From: Rhizobium sp. P38BS-XIX
Lineage (GTDB): Bacteria; Pseudomonadota; Alphaproteobacteria; Rhizobiales; Rhizobiaceae
Reading direction: 5' to 3'
NCBI RefSeq assembly: GCF_012641435.1
Contig: NZ_JABAIJ010000001.1
Location: 930,001-994,000, forward strand
DNA length: 64,000 nucleotides
Shown: positions 27,820 to 37,680 of the stretch, in pieces
Numbering within the stretch: the first letter of the stretch is position 1
How the letters are laid out: every line of letters starts with the position of its first letter
The notes under the pieces: model-generated
Told to the model about the DNA's origin: nothing
The model's database searches: none
What the model saw: only the letters and a program-made list of their open reading frames with translations
Translations under genes and position numbers: made by a program

Positions 27820-29046
27820 ATGAGCTTGTTACCTGTCGCCGAAGCTCTGTCGCGTCTGTTGGACAGCGCGACGCCACGTCATCGGTTCGAGAACGTGGCG
27901 CTCGACATGGCCGAAGGCAGGGTTTTGGCAAAGGGTCTGGCAGCGCGGCTGACGCAGCCGCCTTTTGACGCTTCCGCCATGGATGGCTACGCTCTGCGCT
28001 TTGAGGATGCCGCAGCACCCGGCGCAGAGTTCCGAGTGATCGGTGCCTCTGCCGCCGGTCATGCCTTCGAAGGCAGCATTGGCAAGGGCGAGACGGTTCG
28101 CATCTTCACGGGCGCGCCGGTTCCTGCCGGCGCCGATTCGGTGCTTTTGCAGGAGGACGCCGAGAAGCTGGATGGCGATCGCATTCGCACGACCTATCCC
28201 ATGCGCCAGAGGCAGCATGTTCGCCCTCGCGGTCAGGATTTTCTCGAGGATGAGGTCGTATTGCCCGCCGGCACGGTGATGGATTTCACCCGGCTCACGG
28301 TCGCCGCGGCCATGAATCACGCCACGCTCGATGTCTATCGTCGTCCGCTGGTCGCGATCCTTGCGACGGGCGATGAGCTGGTGACGCCCGGCAGTGTTCC
28401 CGGCCCGGCGCAGATCGTCGCGTCAAACACGTTCGGTATCGCGGCCCTGGCACGCAATGCCGGCGCTCACGTTCTGGATCTCGGCATCGTCGCGGACAAC
28501 GAGGATGACATCACGGCTGCCATCGGCCGCGCGCAGGTCGCAAAAGCCGATATTATCGTGACGCTCGGAGGCGCATCCGTGGGCGACCATGATTTGGTGC
28601 AGGCAACGATGATTGCCGCCGGCATGCAGCTGGATTTCTGGCGCATCGCCATGCGCCCGGGCAAGCCGCTGATGGTCGGCAGCCTCGGCGACATGCATGT
28701 GCTGGGGCTTCCCGGCAATCCCGTATCCAGCCTTGTCTGCGGTGTGCTTTTTCTCGAGCCGCTGATCCGCAAGCTCGCCTCGCTCCCGCCTGTTAAGCGA
28801 GAAGCCCAGGCGCATGCTGCAATCACTCTTGCCCCGAACGACCAGCGCCAGGATTATGTGCGCGCCACGTTGACGAGGGCTGAGGATGGCGAATGGCTCG
28901 CCGAGCCGTTTCCAAAGCAGGATTCCTCAATGATGAAGGTATTCTCGCGCGCCGATTGCCTGATCGTCCGTCCGCCGCACGCCCCCGAATTGGCGGCGGG
29001 TGCACCCTGCCCCGTCCTTCTTTTGCGGCCTGATCTTCTGGGTTAA
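27820..29046 (+). CDS. moeA: Molybdopterin molybdenumtransferase
   Basis: 408 residues. It inserts molybdate into adenylated molybdopterin. It has the N-terminal PPFDASAMDGYAL segment, the MogA-like domain with ILATGDELV and SNTFGIAALARNAG, IIVTLGGASVGDHDL and MRPGKPLMVG, and a C-terminal beta domain. The start ATG is three bases after the moaC stop. It ends the operon, 49 bases before a strong terminator. In many rhizobia lexA follows here; it does not in this window. Confidence 0.96.
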   Translation: MSLLPVAEALSRLLDSATPRHRFENVALDMAEGRVLAKGLAARLTQPPFDASAMDGYALRFEDAAAPGAEFRVIGASAAGHAFEGSIGKGETVRIFTGAPVPAGADSVLLQEDAEKLDGDRIRTTYPMRQRQHVRPRGQDFLEDEVVLPAGTVMDFTRLTVAAAMNHATLDVYRRPLVAILATGDELVTPGSVPGPAQIVASNTFGIAALARNAGAHVLDLGIVADNEDDITAAIGRAQVAKADIIVTLGGASVGDHDLVQATMIAAGMQLDFWRIAMRPGKPLMVGSLGDMHVLGLPGNPVSSLVCGVLFLEPLIRKLASLPPVKREAQAHAAITLAPNDQRQDYVRATLTRAEDGEWLAEPFPKQDSSMMKVFSRADCLIVRPPHAPELAAGAPCPVLLLRPDLLG

Positions 29047-29095
29047 GCGGCTCCGCGATCCGCCTTCCGGCCGATCAACTTCCAATCTGGATAAG

Positions 29096-29130
29096 AAAAA
29101 GCCGGGAGGTTTGACCCTCCCGGCTTTTTT
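29096..29130 (+). terminator. Rho-independent terminator after moeA
   Basis: AAAAAGCCGGGAGG, a six-base loop and CCTCCCGGCTTTTTT form a nine-pair GC stem with A and T flanks. It ends the ppiD-trpDC-moaC-moeA transcript and could also stop gnd transcription from the other side. Confidence 0.9.
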
Positions 29131-29154
29131 GTATGCACCAAATCGTCGAGGTGA

Positions 29155-30180
29155 TTACTTCACGGGCTTCTCGTGATGGCCGCCGAAGCCGGCGCGCATC
29201 GCGGAAAGAACCTTGTTGGCATAATCGTCGTTGCCGCGCGAAGCGAAGCGGCCATAAAGCGCGGCGCTGAGAACCGGCGTCGGAACACCTTCGTCGATCG
29301 CGGCCGAGATCGTCCAGCGGCCTTCGCCGGAGTCAGATACGCGGCCGGCATACTGCGACAGCGCGGCGTCACCGTGCAGAGCGTCGGCAGTGAGGTCGAG
29401 CAGCCACGAGGTGATGACGCTACCGCGGCGCCAGACTTCGCTGATGTCGGCGATGTCGAGATCATACTGATAGTATTGCGGATGCGAGAGGGGTGCCGTT
29501 TCAGCGTCCTTCTCGGCGTCCTGCTTGCCGATATTGGCATGACGCAGAACGTTGAAGCCCTCGGCATACGCAGCCATCAGACCATATTCGATGCCGTTAT
29601 GGACCATCTTGACGAAGTGGCCGGCGCCGGACGGGCCGCAATGCAGGTAACCCTGCTCCGCCGTGCTTGTCTTGCTGGCTTCTTCAGAGCGCATTTTCGA
29701 TGGCGCTACGTCGCCCATGCCGGGAGCCAGCGTTGCAAAGATCGGCGAGAGATGCTCGACGGTTTCCTTTTCGCCGCCGATCATGAGGCAGTAGCCGCGC
29801 TCAAGGCCGAAAACGCCGCCGCTGGTGCCGACGTCGACATAGTGAATGCCCTTGGACCTCAGCTCCTCGGCACGACGGATGTCGTCATGATAGTAAGAAT
29901 TGCCGCCGTCGATGACGATATCGCCCGATTCCAGCAGCGGAACGATCGTCGCCAGTTCCTGGTCGACAATAGCTGCCGGAAGCATGAGCCAAACGACGCG
30001 CGGCTTGGCGAGCTTTGATACGAAATCTTCGAGTGACTTGCTGCCGGTTGCGCCGAGCTGTTCGAGCGCTGCAATGCCTTCCGGACGCGCATCGAAAACA
30101 ACAGCAGTATGGCCGTCCCTCATCAGGCGCTGCACCATGTTGTTGCCCATACGGCCAAGGCCAATCATTCCGATTTGCAT
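29155..30180 (-). CDS. gnd: 6-phosphogluconate dehydrogenase, decarboxylating (short YqeC type)
   Basis: 341 residues. Rossmann fingerprint [13 protein letters not shown] at the N-terminus, [33 protein letters not shown] and the catalytic [21 protein letters not shown] are all present. It oxidises 6-phosphogluconate to ribulose 5-phosphate and CO2, giving NAD(P)H. At about 340 residues it belongs to the short, usually NAD-linked GndA class rather than the 470-residue E. coli Gnd. TAGGAG lies eight bases before the ATG. No zwf or pgl gene is adjacent. Confidence 0.95.
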   Translation of the reverse strand: MQIGMIGLGRMGNNMVQRLMRDGHTAVVFDARPEGIAALEQLGATGSKSLEDFVSKLAKPRVVWLMLPAAIVDQELATIVPLLESGDIVIDGGNSYYHDDIRRAEELRSKGIHYVDVGTSGGVFGLERGYCLMIGGEKETVEHLSPIFATLAPGMGDVAPSKMRSEEASKTSTAEQGYLHCGPSGAGHFVKMVHNGIEYGLMAAYAEGFNVLRHANIGKQDAEKDAETAPLSHPQYYQYDLDIADISEVWRRGSVITSWLLDLTADALHGDAALSQYAGRVSDSGEGRWTISAAIDEGVPTPVLSAALYGRFASRGNDDYANKVLSAMRAGFGGHHEKPVK

Positions 30181-30546
30181 ATGTCAGTCTCCTAGGACGG
30201 TTTTAATCGTTTTGAATACTCCTTAAAGACATTTCGCAATATTTTCCAATGAACAAATGACGGGCGAGCTATGCATGAGCGCGACAGCGTCGAAAAATCG
30301 GCCCGTTCACGCATCTGTGATATCGGCGAGGGATAAAGCCGGCTTCCAATGCCCGGCAATGTCGCCAGACGGGATCAGGCCGATATTTTCACACACTCTT
30401 TTACCCTGGAAATTAAGTGGTTGGCCGACAAAATAATGCTCAGCACCTCTCGATTTTCAAGGTAAGATTGTGCTGCAATCCATCGTTCCGGTTTTGACAG
30501 GATCTTTCACTGGACGCCGCCTGCCACGAGGCGTCGAAGGGGGCAC
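30181..30546. other. Intergenic region between gnd and tehA-like gene; no gene seen
   Basis: The 366 bases separate two divergent genes. Both promoters should lie here. I see no open frame with coding character, no tRNA-like fold and no strong hairpin with a T run. Confidence 0.5.
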
Positions 30547-31548
30547 ATGGCTACGTCTTTGAAACTGCCACTCATTCCGGCTGCATTCTTCGGCATGGTG
30601 TTGGGCCTTTCCGGGCTTGCCAATGCCTGGCGTGTCGGCGCGCGCATCTGGCAACTGCCATCAATAATCGGCGAGGTGCTCACCTTTGTCACGCTCACCG
30701 TATGGCTGGTTCTCCTCGTGCTCTATGCCCTGAAATGGATCATTATCCGAAGCGAAGGTCTCAAGGAGGTGACCCACCCGGTCCAGTGCTGCTTCATCGG
30801 CCTGATCGGCGTCGCCACCATGCTGGCGGCTGGAGGGATTTTGCCCTATTCGCGTATTGCTGCCGAAACCATCTTCCTTGCTGGTGCTGCCTATACGCTT
30901 GCTTTTTCCGTTTGGCGCACCGGCGGCCTCTGGCAGGGTGAACGCGATGTTGCCGCAACGACAGCCGTGCTCTATCTGCCGAGCGTTGCGGGGAGCTTCG
31001 TGACCGCGATCGTCAGTGCGGCTTTGGGCTTACCCGAATGGGGGCAGCTTTTCTTCGGCGCCGGGTTCTTTGCATGGCTGGCGATCGAATCAGCCCTGCT
31101 CCACCGCCTGCTGACAGGCCCGGCACTGCCGCCGACGCTGCGACCCACACTCGGCATTCAACTCGCGCCGCCGGCCGTCGGCGCGCTCGCTTATATCGGC
31201 GTGACACAGGGACCAGCTGACATCCTCGTCCACGCGATGCTTGGCTATGCCATTTTGCAGGCCCTCATCATGATTCGCCTGTTGCCGTGGATCACAAAGG
31301 AATCGTTCAGTCCGGCCTACTGGGCCTTTTCGTTCGGTGCCACCGCGCTGGCCGCTGCTCCGATGCGGCTGATCGAGCGTGGTGATGGTGGTCCCATCGC
31401 GCAGCTCGCGCCGGTTCTGTTCGTAGCCGCCAACATTGCTGTGGGGTTGATTGCCTTGGCCACGATCCGTCTCATCCTCAGCCGCAAGCTGGTTATCGGA
31501 TGGATTGATTTGACAAATCACGATACCGGAGCCGTCGGCCGGAGCTGA
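30547..31548 (+). CDS. tehA: TehA/SLAC1-family membrane channel or transporter
   Basis: A 333-residue protein with about ten membrane segments and the family start LPLIPAAFFGMVLGLSGLANAWR, plus the conserved pore phenylalanine region FAWLAIESALLHRL. TehA/SLAC1 proteins are anion channels or C4-dicarboxylate/tellurite-linked transporters of the inner membrane. GGGGG lies four bases before the ATG. No tehB methyltransferase is adjacent, so a tellurite role is not supported by context. It is divergent from gnd. Confidence 0.85.
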   Translation: MATSLKLPLIPAAFFGMVLGLSGLANAWRVGARIWQLPSIIGEVLTFVTLTVWLVLLVLYALKWIIIRSEGLKEVTHPVQCCFIGLIGVATMLAAGGILPYSRIAAETIFLAGAAYTLAFSVWRTGGLWQGERDVAATTAVLYLPSVAGSFVTAIVSAALGLPEWGQLFFGAGFFAWLAIESALLHRLLTGPALPPTLRPTLGIQLAPPAVGALAYIGVTQGPADILVHAMLGYAILQALIMIRLLPWITKESFSPAYWAFSFGATALAAAPMRLIERGDGGPIAQLAPVLFVAANIAVGLIALATIRLILSRKLVIGWIDLTNHDTGAVGRS

Positions 31549-31632
31549 CGGTTGACGCAATGTTGAAACGACGCCGCGCCATATCACCTTACAGTGATTT
31601 GGCTGAATATGCCGGTGCGGGTGTGAATGAAG

Positions 31633-32766
31633 TTACTGAACCGGCGGCCCGATATAGCGTGCCCGCGGCCGGATGAGGCGGCCGCTTGTCGCCTGCTCCA
31701 TCGCATGAGCCAGCCATCCAACACTGCGCGAGAGCGCGAAGATGATCAGCGGCGCGTCCTCCGGCAAGTGATATGCATGCGTCATCGCCGTCAGTGCAAA
31801 GTCAACATTGACGCGTTCGCCGACGAGCTGCTCACCGATCTCGCGCACCGCTGAAAACAGAGGTGGCAGCGTCAGGCAATCCAGCAGGGATACGCCACGC
31901 ACATCGGCATCCGGATAAAGCTGATGGCCGAAAGCGGGCAAGGGTCGCCCCTCCGACAGATAGCTGCGGACAGCCTCTTCCGCACCCATGGTAGCCGCCC
32001 GCGCGATGAGCGAACGTACGCTTTGCCAGGCACCGCCATGCAGCGGCCCTGTCAATGTCGAAAGACCGGAAAGGGTCGCTGCAGATAGTGTCGCACCTGC
32101 GGAAGCTGTGATTCGTGCCGTGAAGGTCGAAGCGTTCAGCTCATGATCCGCAAGCAGCACGAGGCAACGTCGTATCATCTCGCCGGCATCCGGGCGGCCC
32201 CAGGCAAGAGCAAGACGTTCATGTATAGGACGATTGGCAGCGCCGGGCGCAAGCATGTCGGCGACGGTTGAAAGGACGCTTTCCGCTTCATTCTGGAGGG
32301 CCGGCAGCGAACGGCCTAGGGACGGAAGGTCTCCGGTGATGCGCTCGGCAAGTGCGGTGAAAGCCGCATTCAAGGAAGGATGCCTCCGTCCCACCTCCTC
32401 TGCCTCCAACCGTAAGGGCCGCTTCATATCCCAGAGCAGCACCGCGACATCTTCCAGGCTTGCCGTCTCGGCGAGGAGTGCCGCATCCTGGCCTCGATAA
32501 AAGAGCCGCCCGCCGTAAACCGTCGACAGCGCCGAGGGAAGAACAGGATCGCCCCATTGGATAGCTTCGGCAGCGACAGCCTCCGTCTTGCGGCGGCCGG
32601 CATGACGGCTCGCCAGCCGCTTCACATCATCCGCAAAATAGAGGCTGCGTCGTGTGTCCGCCGGATCAGGCTTCGCGCGGATGCGGCCACGGCTGACATT
32701 GGCATAAAGCGTCTGTGATTTCGTTCCCAGCAGATCCAGCGCCTGCTCTGCCGTCAGCCAGCTCAT
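31633..32766 (-). CDS. Citrate-synthase-family protein with N-terminal helix-turn-helix-like domain
   Basis: 377 residues. The first 65 (MSWLTAEQALDLLGTKSQTLYANVSRGRIRAKP...RSLYFADDVKRLA) look like a MerR/excisionase-type DNA-binding module. Residues of about 75-377 form a citrate-synthase fold with the active-site His segments GPLHGGAW and AFGHQLYPD and an Asp in NVDFAL. It may be a catalytic enzyme, a DNA-binding sensor, or both. Such HTH-citrate synthases occur in rhizobia beside a second citrate synthase, exactly as here. TGAGGA precedes the ATG. Its role is not established. Confidence 0.85.
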   Translation of the reverse strand: MSWLTAEQALDLLGTKSQTLYANVSRGRIRAKPDPADTRRSLYFADDVKRLASRHAGRRKTEAVAAEAIQWGDPVLPSALSTVYGGRLFYRGQDAALLAETASLEDVAVLLWDMKRPLRLEAEEVGRRHPSLNAAFTALAERITGDLPSLGRSLPALQNEAESVLSTVADMLAPGAANRPIHERLALAWGRPDAGEMIRRCLVLLADHELNASTFTARITASAGATLSAATLSGLSTLTGPLHGGAWQSVRSLIARAATMGAEEAVRSYLSEGRPLPAFGHQLYPDADVRGVSLLDCLTLPPLFSAVREIGEQLVGERVNVDFALTAMTHAYHLPEDAPLIIFALSRSVGWLAHAMEQATSGRLIRPRARYIGPPVQ

Positions 32767-32777
32767 CGGTCCTCATA

Positions 32778-32807
32778 TTGATCATTTGCATCAAGATTGA
32801 CGTCAAT
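32778..32807. promoter_or_regulatory. Two adjacent palindromes between the divergent citrate synthase genes
   Basis: TTGATCATTTGCATCAA (32778-32794) is an interrupted inverted repeat with TTGAT/ATCAA arms. One base later ATTGACGTCAAT (32796-32807) is a perfect 12-base palindrome. Both share TTGA/TCAA cores and lie in the only gap between the two divergent genes, 12-41 bases before one start and 44-73 before the other. They look like operators for a dimeric regulator, possibly the HTH-fused protein itself. Confidence 0.55.
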
Positions 32808-32850
32808 AGGAATAGGCCCGATCTAAATGGATAGTCAAAGGAGAACTGTA

Positions 32851-33939
32851 ATGAAAAGTGGTCTTGAAGACGTCATTGCCGCAGAAACCAAGCTATCCGA
32901 CGTCGATGGCGCTACCGGTCGCCTGATCATACGTGGCGTATCGCTCGATGATCTGGTTGCCACCAGCCGCTTTGAAGATGTCGCGGCTCTGCTGCTCGAT
33001 GGCCTGTTTGACGAACACGTCGATGCGGATTCCATTCGCGTGCGGCTTGGCGCGGCTCGTGTCGCGCTATTTCAGCATGTCGAGGCAGCCGATGCCGTCT
33101 TGCTTGCCCTGCCACCAGTCGATGCAATGCGCGCACTTCTGGCTCGAGTCGAGGACGGCGAGAATTTTGAAGATGCCATCAAGCTTATGGCGGCGCCGGC
33201 AGTCTTTCTTCCGGCTGTGCTGCGAATGCAGAAGGGCGATAAGCCGCTGAAGCCGGATGCGTCTCTTTCCCAGTCGGCCGATATTCTGCGCATGTTGACA
33301 GGCCGTGTGCCGTCAGCCGAACAGACGGCAGGGCTCGATGCCTATCTTGTGACGATTTCGGATCATGGGCTCAACGCGTCCACATTCGCCTCGCGCGTCA
33401 TCGCCTCCACCCATGCCGGCCTGACATCGTCTGTCCTGGCCGCGATCAGCGCGCTGAAGGGTCCTTTGCATGGCGGCGCGCCCGGACCCGTCCTCGATAT
33501 GCTCGATGGCGTCGGAACGCCTGAAAACGCCCGCGCCTGGCTATCGCACGCGCTTGACCACGGCGAGCGTCTGATGGGCTTTGGCCATCGCATCTACCGT
33601 GTCCGCGATCCACGAGCCGATGCGCTGAAAACCGTATTGAAGCCCATCTTCGCCAGCGGACAGGCAGATCAGGCACGCATCGCGCTAGCGGAGGCAATCG
33701 AATCCGCAGCCCTCGCCCTGCTGCACGAACGCAAACCCGATCGTCCGCTGGAAACCAACGTCGAATATTACACCGCACTGTTGCTGGATGCTCTTGGTTT
33801 TCCGCGCAACGCCTTTACCGGCGTCTTTGCCATCGGACGCACCATCGGCTGGATCGCGCATGCGCGTGAGCAGACGCTCGATGGCCGCCTGATCCGCCCG
33901 CAGTCGCGCTACGTCGGCCCTGTGCCAAAGGCGGCTTGA
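32851..33939 (+). CDS. Citrate synthase / 2-methylcitrate synthase-like protein
   Basis: 362 residues, stand-alone citrate-synthase fold. Active-site histidines lie in GPLHGGAPG and GFGHRIYRV, and the C-terminal GRLIRPQSRYVGP is intact. The usual catalytic Asp position reads Glu (NVEYYTALLLDALGFP), a variant I recall from CitA-type enzymes. It condenses oxaloacetate with acetyl-CoA or propionyl-CoA. ATG 32851 has AAAGGAG upstream; the open frame from 32827 lacks one. It is too short for the housekeeping GltA (about 430 residues). It is divergent from the HTH-fused relative, across two palindromes. Confidence 0.9.
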   Translation: MKSGLEDVIAAETKLSDVDGATGRLIIRGVSLDDLVATSRFEDVAALLLDGLFDEHVDADSIRVRLGAARVALFQHVEAADAVLLALPPVDAMRALLARVEDGENFEDAIKLMAAPAVFLPAVLRMQKGDKPLKPDASLSQSADILRMLTGRVPSAEQTAGLDAYLVTISDHGLNASTFASRVIASTHAGLTSSVLAAISALKGPLHGGAPGPVLDMLDGVGTPENARAWLSHALDHGERLMGFGHRIYRVRDPRADALKTVLKPIFASGQADQARIALAEAIESAALALLHERKPDRPLETNVEYYTALLLDALGFPRNAFTGVFAIGRTIGWIAHAREQTLDGRLIRPQSRYVGPVPKAA

Positions 33940-34003
33940 AACATTTGAAACCAGTGCGGTCGCGCTTAGGCGCGGCCGCATCGGCGTGCCTGGGACGGAA
34001 TGA

Positions 34004-35856
34004 TCAGCTACGCCAGAGCCAGATGGGTAATGTGCCGGCTCGGCCACGCAAGCTCGCATCGAGCGGGCCGTCAAGCTTGCCTTCCATAAAAGGAATGCTG
34101 TCACGACCGGCCGCATGCAAGAGGTCGTTGCTGATGGCGATCTCCGCACCATTTCGGGCAGCAACCTCCATCAGGCGGCTGGCAACATTGACGGTGTCGC
34201 CCGTGGCCGTGATCTGTTGACGGTCGCCGTCCCCGAGCCTCGATGCGACGATCATGCCGAAATGCGCGCCGATCTTGAAGCCTATGCGCGAGGCGGTCGC
34301 CTCCGGCAATGTCACGAGCCAGCCTCTCATTCGATCGGCGAGATGAATGCAACAACGGGCTGCGTTGGCTGGGTCAGTGTGTTTCGGTTGCGGCAGGCCG
34401 AAAAGAATCATTGCCCCGTCACCCATGAAACTGGTGATGGCGCCGCCGGTGGCCGTCACCTCTTCATCGACAAGATGATAGAACCCGTTCAGCAGTTCCC
34501 GCACGGCAGCAGGGCCGATCGTTTCGCTGAGACCGGTGAAACCGTTGATGTCGATAAAGACAACGGCTGCTTCCTGATGCACAGGCTCGGCAAGGAAACC
34601 CGGATCGCGGGCCAGATGCTCGGCAAGTCCCGGTGCCTGGATGCGCTGCAGACGCTCGCTCTGCTCGGCGAGACGGCCCGCCTGCCGGCGTCCAAGCCAA
34701 AGCTGCGTCGCACCGAAGAGGAGCGCGGGAGGCACCGTCGCGGCGATCGGCAAGGCGGCACTGAGCAGATCCCATGCTTGAAAGCGCTGATATTGATTGC
34801 CAGCCAGGCGGCGACCACGCAAAACACCATGACCAAACCGATCGTGTTGCGCCGCCAGGCGAGCAGGCCGACAATGACGAGCGGCATGCCGACCGCGAAG
34901 TATAGATCCAGATAACGCACGCCGAGATCGCGGATAAGCCCGTCCTTTGCGATCAGGTGCGTGATCGAGGTGGAGACGACCTCGACGCCCGGCAATACCG
35001 GATCGAAAGGCGTCGGGAAAACATCGCCGCCGCCCGTGACCGTCGCGCCGATGACGACGATATGATCCCTGATCGCGTCTTCCGGCAGATGCCCGCTGAG
35101 AGCCGCGCTGGCGCTGATGGTGCGAATCGTGCCGCGCGGACCGTAAAAGGATAGTGGCATCAGATAGCCGGTATCCGTATGGACCGAATGGCTGCCTATC
35201 TTGATCTGATCGGAAATGACGGCAGCCTGCTCGCCTGTCGCAGCGGATGCGACCCGCAGCGAGAAGGAGGGTTCGATGCGATCGCCGCTGCGAAACAGCA
35301 TAGGCACGAAACGCGGCGTTCCCGTCTTGTCGGTCTGGACATTAACGACGCCGTAGCTCGCGGCAGCGGCAAAGCGTTGTTGCGGCTCGATAAATTGCAG
35401 AGCGCTTGGAACCCGTGCAAGCGGTTCCTTGCTGGTATCTGTCACCCGCTGATGACTTTCAGGAAAGATGCCGGCGGCGGCGAGGACGGCATTGGTGCGT
35501 CTGAGCGATTGTTCCAGCGCGGCGTCGCCGGCCTCATCGCCTGGATCGACCAGAAGCACGTCGAGCGCCAGGGCTTTCGGCCCTAGAGCCGAAATCGCGT
35601 CGATGATTTTGGCGAGTGTGGCGCGTGGCAGCGGATAGTGCTCTGCAACGCGGGACGTATCGTCATCGATAGCGACGATTGTAACAAGATCGGGCGGCTG
35701 CCGGCGTCCGCCGATCGTATCCCTCAGATTGGTCAGCGTCGCCTCGGCTCCGTCGACAAATGGAATGTCGCCGTGCAGATGCGTGATGCCGAGACCGAGG
35801 CCCCAGAGCGCGGTCAATACAAGCGCGATCAGCGTCTGCAACGGAGGTCTGCGCAT
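34004..35856 (-). pseudogene. CHASE2-domain adenylate/guanylate cyclase, split by a frameshift
   Basis: ATG 35856 opens a class III cyclase of the CHASE2 type: signal-anchor, extracellular CHASE2 (about 25-310) and membrane helices ending ...VVAAWLA. Near 34797-34800 the frame is lost. One frame over, NQYQRFQAWDLLSAALPIAATVPPALLFG gives the last helix and then a complete cyclase domain: VVFIDINGFTGLSE (metal Asp), FMGDGAMILFG and GDTVNVASRLM. One missing base in GCAATCAAT explains it. Joined length is about 617 residues. It lies 13 bases after the FecR-domain gene. Either a real inactivation of a cAMP sensor or a sequencing error. Confidence 0.8.
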
Positions 35857-35869
35857 GGGCGTCAGGATC

Positions 35870-36403
35870 TCACTGGCCGAGACGCGTCATCAATGCGTTG
35901 ATGCGTTGTTGTGCCCAGCTTATGACCCGCAGAGAAGATCGGCCGCTGTCGGCATCGATGCCCTGCCCTTTGCCGAGCGTGACACCTTGTCCGGTCGACA
36001 CCTTGTTGACGGCGACACGGCCGCGCAGGACCAACACCGAAGTCTTGCCGCGCTGTACGTCGACAGCCCATTGTGTGCCGCGAACGGCTGCGATCGCCTG
36101 TGGCGTCACCACTTCGAAGCCGCCCTTGACCTTGCTGCTGTCGACATCGACCAGGACCGCCTTGCCGTTGAGCACGATGGCATCGACCTGCCCATCATGA
36201 TTCCGGTCCGCCAGACGGTAATGTGCGCCGCGCTCCAGGGTGATGCTGAGGCCGGGCTGGCAGTTCAAGGTCTGCCGCTCCGCGCTGACGGCCGGCTGCA
36301 AGGAGCAATTTCCTGCGGTTTGCGCAAAGACCGCATCGGTGCTGACGGCAGACAAAACAGCTGCAGTAAGCGCGGTCGGGAGAAAATTGCCGATCTTGAT
36401 CAT
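35870..36403 (-). CDS. FecR-domain secreted protein
   Basis: 177 residues with a signal peptide (about 1-27, cut after VFA). The FecR fold covers about 40-160: LERGAHYRLADRNHDGQVDA and the FecR hallmark VVTPQAIAAVRGTQWAVDV then VLVLRGRVAV. Such proteins usually act in the periplasm and are often encoded with CHASE2 cyclases in rhizobia, as here. I start at ATG 36403 with GAGGG about ten bases upstream; in-frame codons further upstream lack a ribosome site. It probably forms an operon with the cyclase. Confidence 0.82.
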   Translation of the reverse strand: MIKIGNFLPTALTAAVLSAVSTDAVFAQTAGNCSLQPAVSAERQTLNCQPGLSITLERGAHYRLADRNHDGQVDAIVLNGKAVLVDVDSSKVKGGFEVVTPQAIAAVRGTQWAVDVQRGKTSVLVLRGRVAVNKVSTGQGVTLGKGQGIDADSGRSSLRVISWAQQRINALMTRLGQ

Positions 36404-36488
36404 GAATATGGCCCTCATCGCACGTATCTGGGGCGCGAGATGGCGATTCCCAGTCACGACATTCCAAATCTTTGGGTGCGATGATGCG

Positions 36489-37538
36489 TCAGGGATGATT
36501 GATCCGCAAGTTGTCATAGCCACGTGCCTTGTAAAGCACGGTCGAGATCAGCCAGCTCAACAGGAAAATGCCGACGACGGCAAAGCCGAAATTGGCAAGA
36601 TTATCATTGAGTTCGCCAATAAAGCTCCAGAACCAGCCTTGAAGACCAAGCTTGTCCGAGATCAGCCCAAGCGCCTCGATCCCGCCAATGAAGATAGCAA
36701 CGACGACGGAGGCTGCGGTGATCGTAAGATTGTACCAGAGCTTGCGGACCGGCTTGACGAAGGCCCAGCCGTAAGCGCCCGTCATCAGGGTGCTGTCAAG
36801 CGTATCCATCAGGGACATGCCGGCGGTAAACAGCGCCGGGAAGATGAGGATCGTCCAGAAGGACATTCCCTGTGCTGCCTGGGCGGCGGAAATGCCGAGA
36901 AGCCCGATTTCCGTCGCGGTGTCGAAGCCGAGACCGAAGAGAAAGCCGATGGGATACATATGCCAGGAGCGGGTCACGACCTTGAACATCGGCCGGAAGA
37001 TGCGGGCCAGAAAACCACCGCCGACAAGCAGCGCATCAAGGTCTTCCTCGGCGATCCTTTCGCCTCTTTGTGCGCGTTTGAAGGCGGACCACACGCCTTT
37101 CAGGACAAAAAGATTGGCAATGCCGATCAGCAGAAGGAACAGGGCCGAGACCGTCGTGCCGATCACGCCTCCAATATCATGAAAGGAATCAAGCTGGCTC
37201 TGCATTGCCGCTGCCGTTGCTGCGATCAGGATCGAGGCGATGATGACGATCGAGGAATGACCGAGCGAGAAGAAGAAGCCGACTGCATGAGGCTGCTTTT
37301 TTTCCTGGATTAATTTTCGCACGACGTTGTCGATCGCGGCGATGTGATCGGCATCGAAGGCATGGCGAAGGCCGAACATATAAGCGAGAAAGGCAATGCC
37401 CAAAAGCGATGGCCTGTCTGCAAAAGCCAGCCAGGCCCAGATCCACGCGGCGATATTGAACGCGATCAGCAACGCGAAGGTCGAAGCGATTTTGGCCCTC
37501 GGCCGTTCCACGCTATCGTCGAATGGATTTAGGATCAT
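36489..37538 (-). CDS. NiCoT-family nickel/cobalt permease
   Basis: 349 residues with about eight membrane segments. The metal signature H-x4-D-H is at residues 59-65 in RHAFDADHIAAIDN, with a second signature LGFDTATEIGLL and FFFSLGHSSIV. It takes up Ni2+ or Co2+ across the inner membrane, for urease/hydrogenase or cobalamin. ATG 37538 is preferred; the open frame upstream has no homology. No nickel enzyme or cob gene is adjacent, and I could not find a cobalamin riboswitch before it. Confidence 0.93.
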   Translation of the reverse strand: MILNPFDDSVERPRAKIASTFALLIAFNIAAWIWAWLAFADRPSLLGIAFLAYMFGLRHAFDADHIAAIDNVVRKLIQEKKQPHAVGFFFSLGHSSIVIIASILIAATAAAMQSQLDSFHDIGGVIGTTVSALFLLLIGIANLFVLKGVWSAFKRAQRGERIAEEDLDALLVGGGFLARIFRPMFKVVTRSWHMYPIGFLFGLGFDTATEIGLLGISAAQAAQGMSFWTILIFPALFTAGMSLMDTLDSTLMTGAYGWAFVKPVRKLWYNLTITAASVVVAIFIGGIEALGLISDKLGLQGWFWSFIGELNDNLANFGFAVVGIFLLSWLISTVLYKARGYDNLRINHP

Positions 37539-37680
37539 ACTTTTGTTCCCGTTATGCTTACTGACAGACTGCCACGGAACGGGGGACGGCGCGACAGCCA
37601 AATGACGTAGATGCCAAGTTTTTCTGCAGTGTCGCAAAAATGAGCAAAGCCGGTACTCGCCGGATTTGCTTCTTGTCCTA

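Noticed and set aside
34797..34800. Programmed ribosomal frameshift in the cyclase gene
   Set aside because: No X-XXY-YYZ slippery heptamer at the junction; a missing base is simpler.
37539..37680. Cobalamin or nickel riboswitch before the Ni/Co permease
   Set aside because: Read in the gene's direction, no B12 box or NiCo four-helix pattern is visible.
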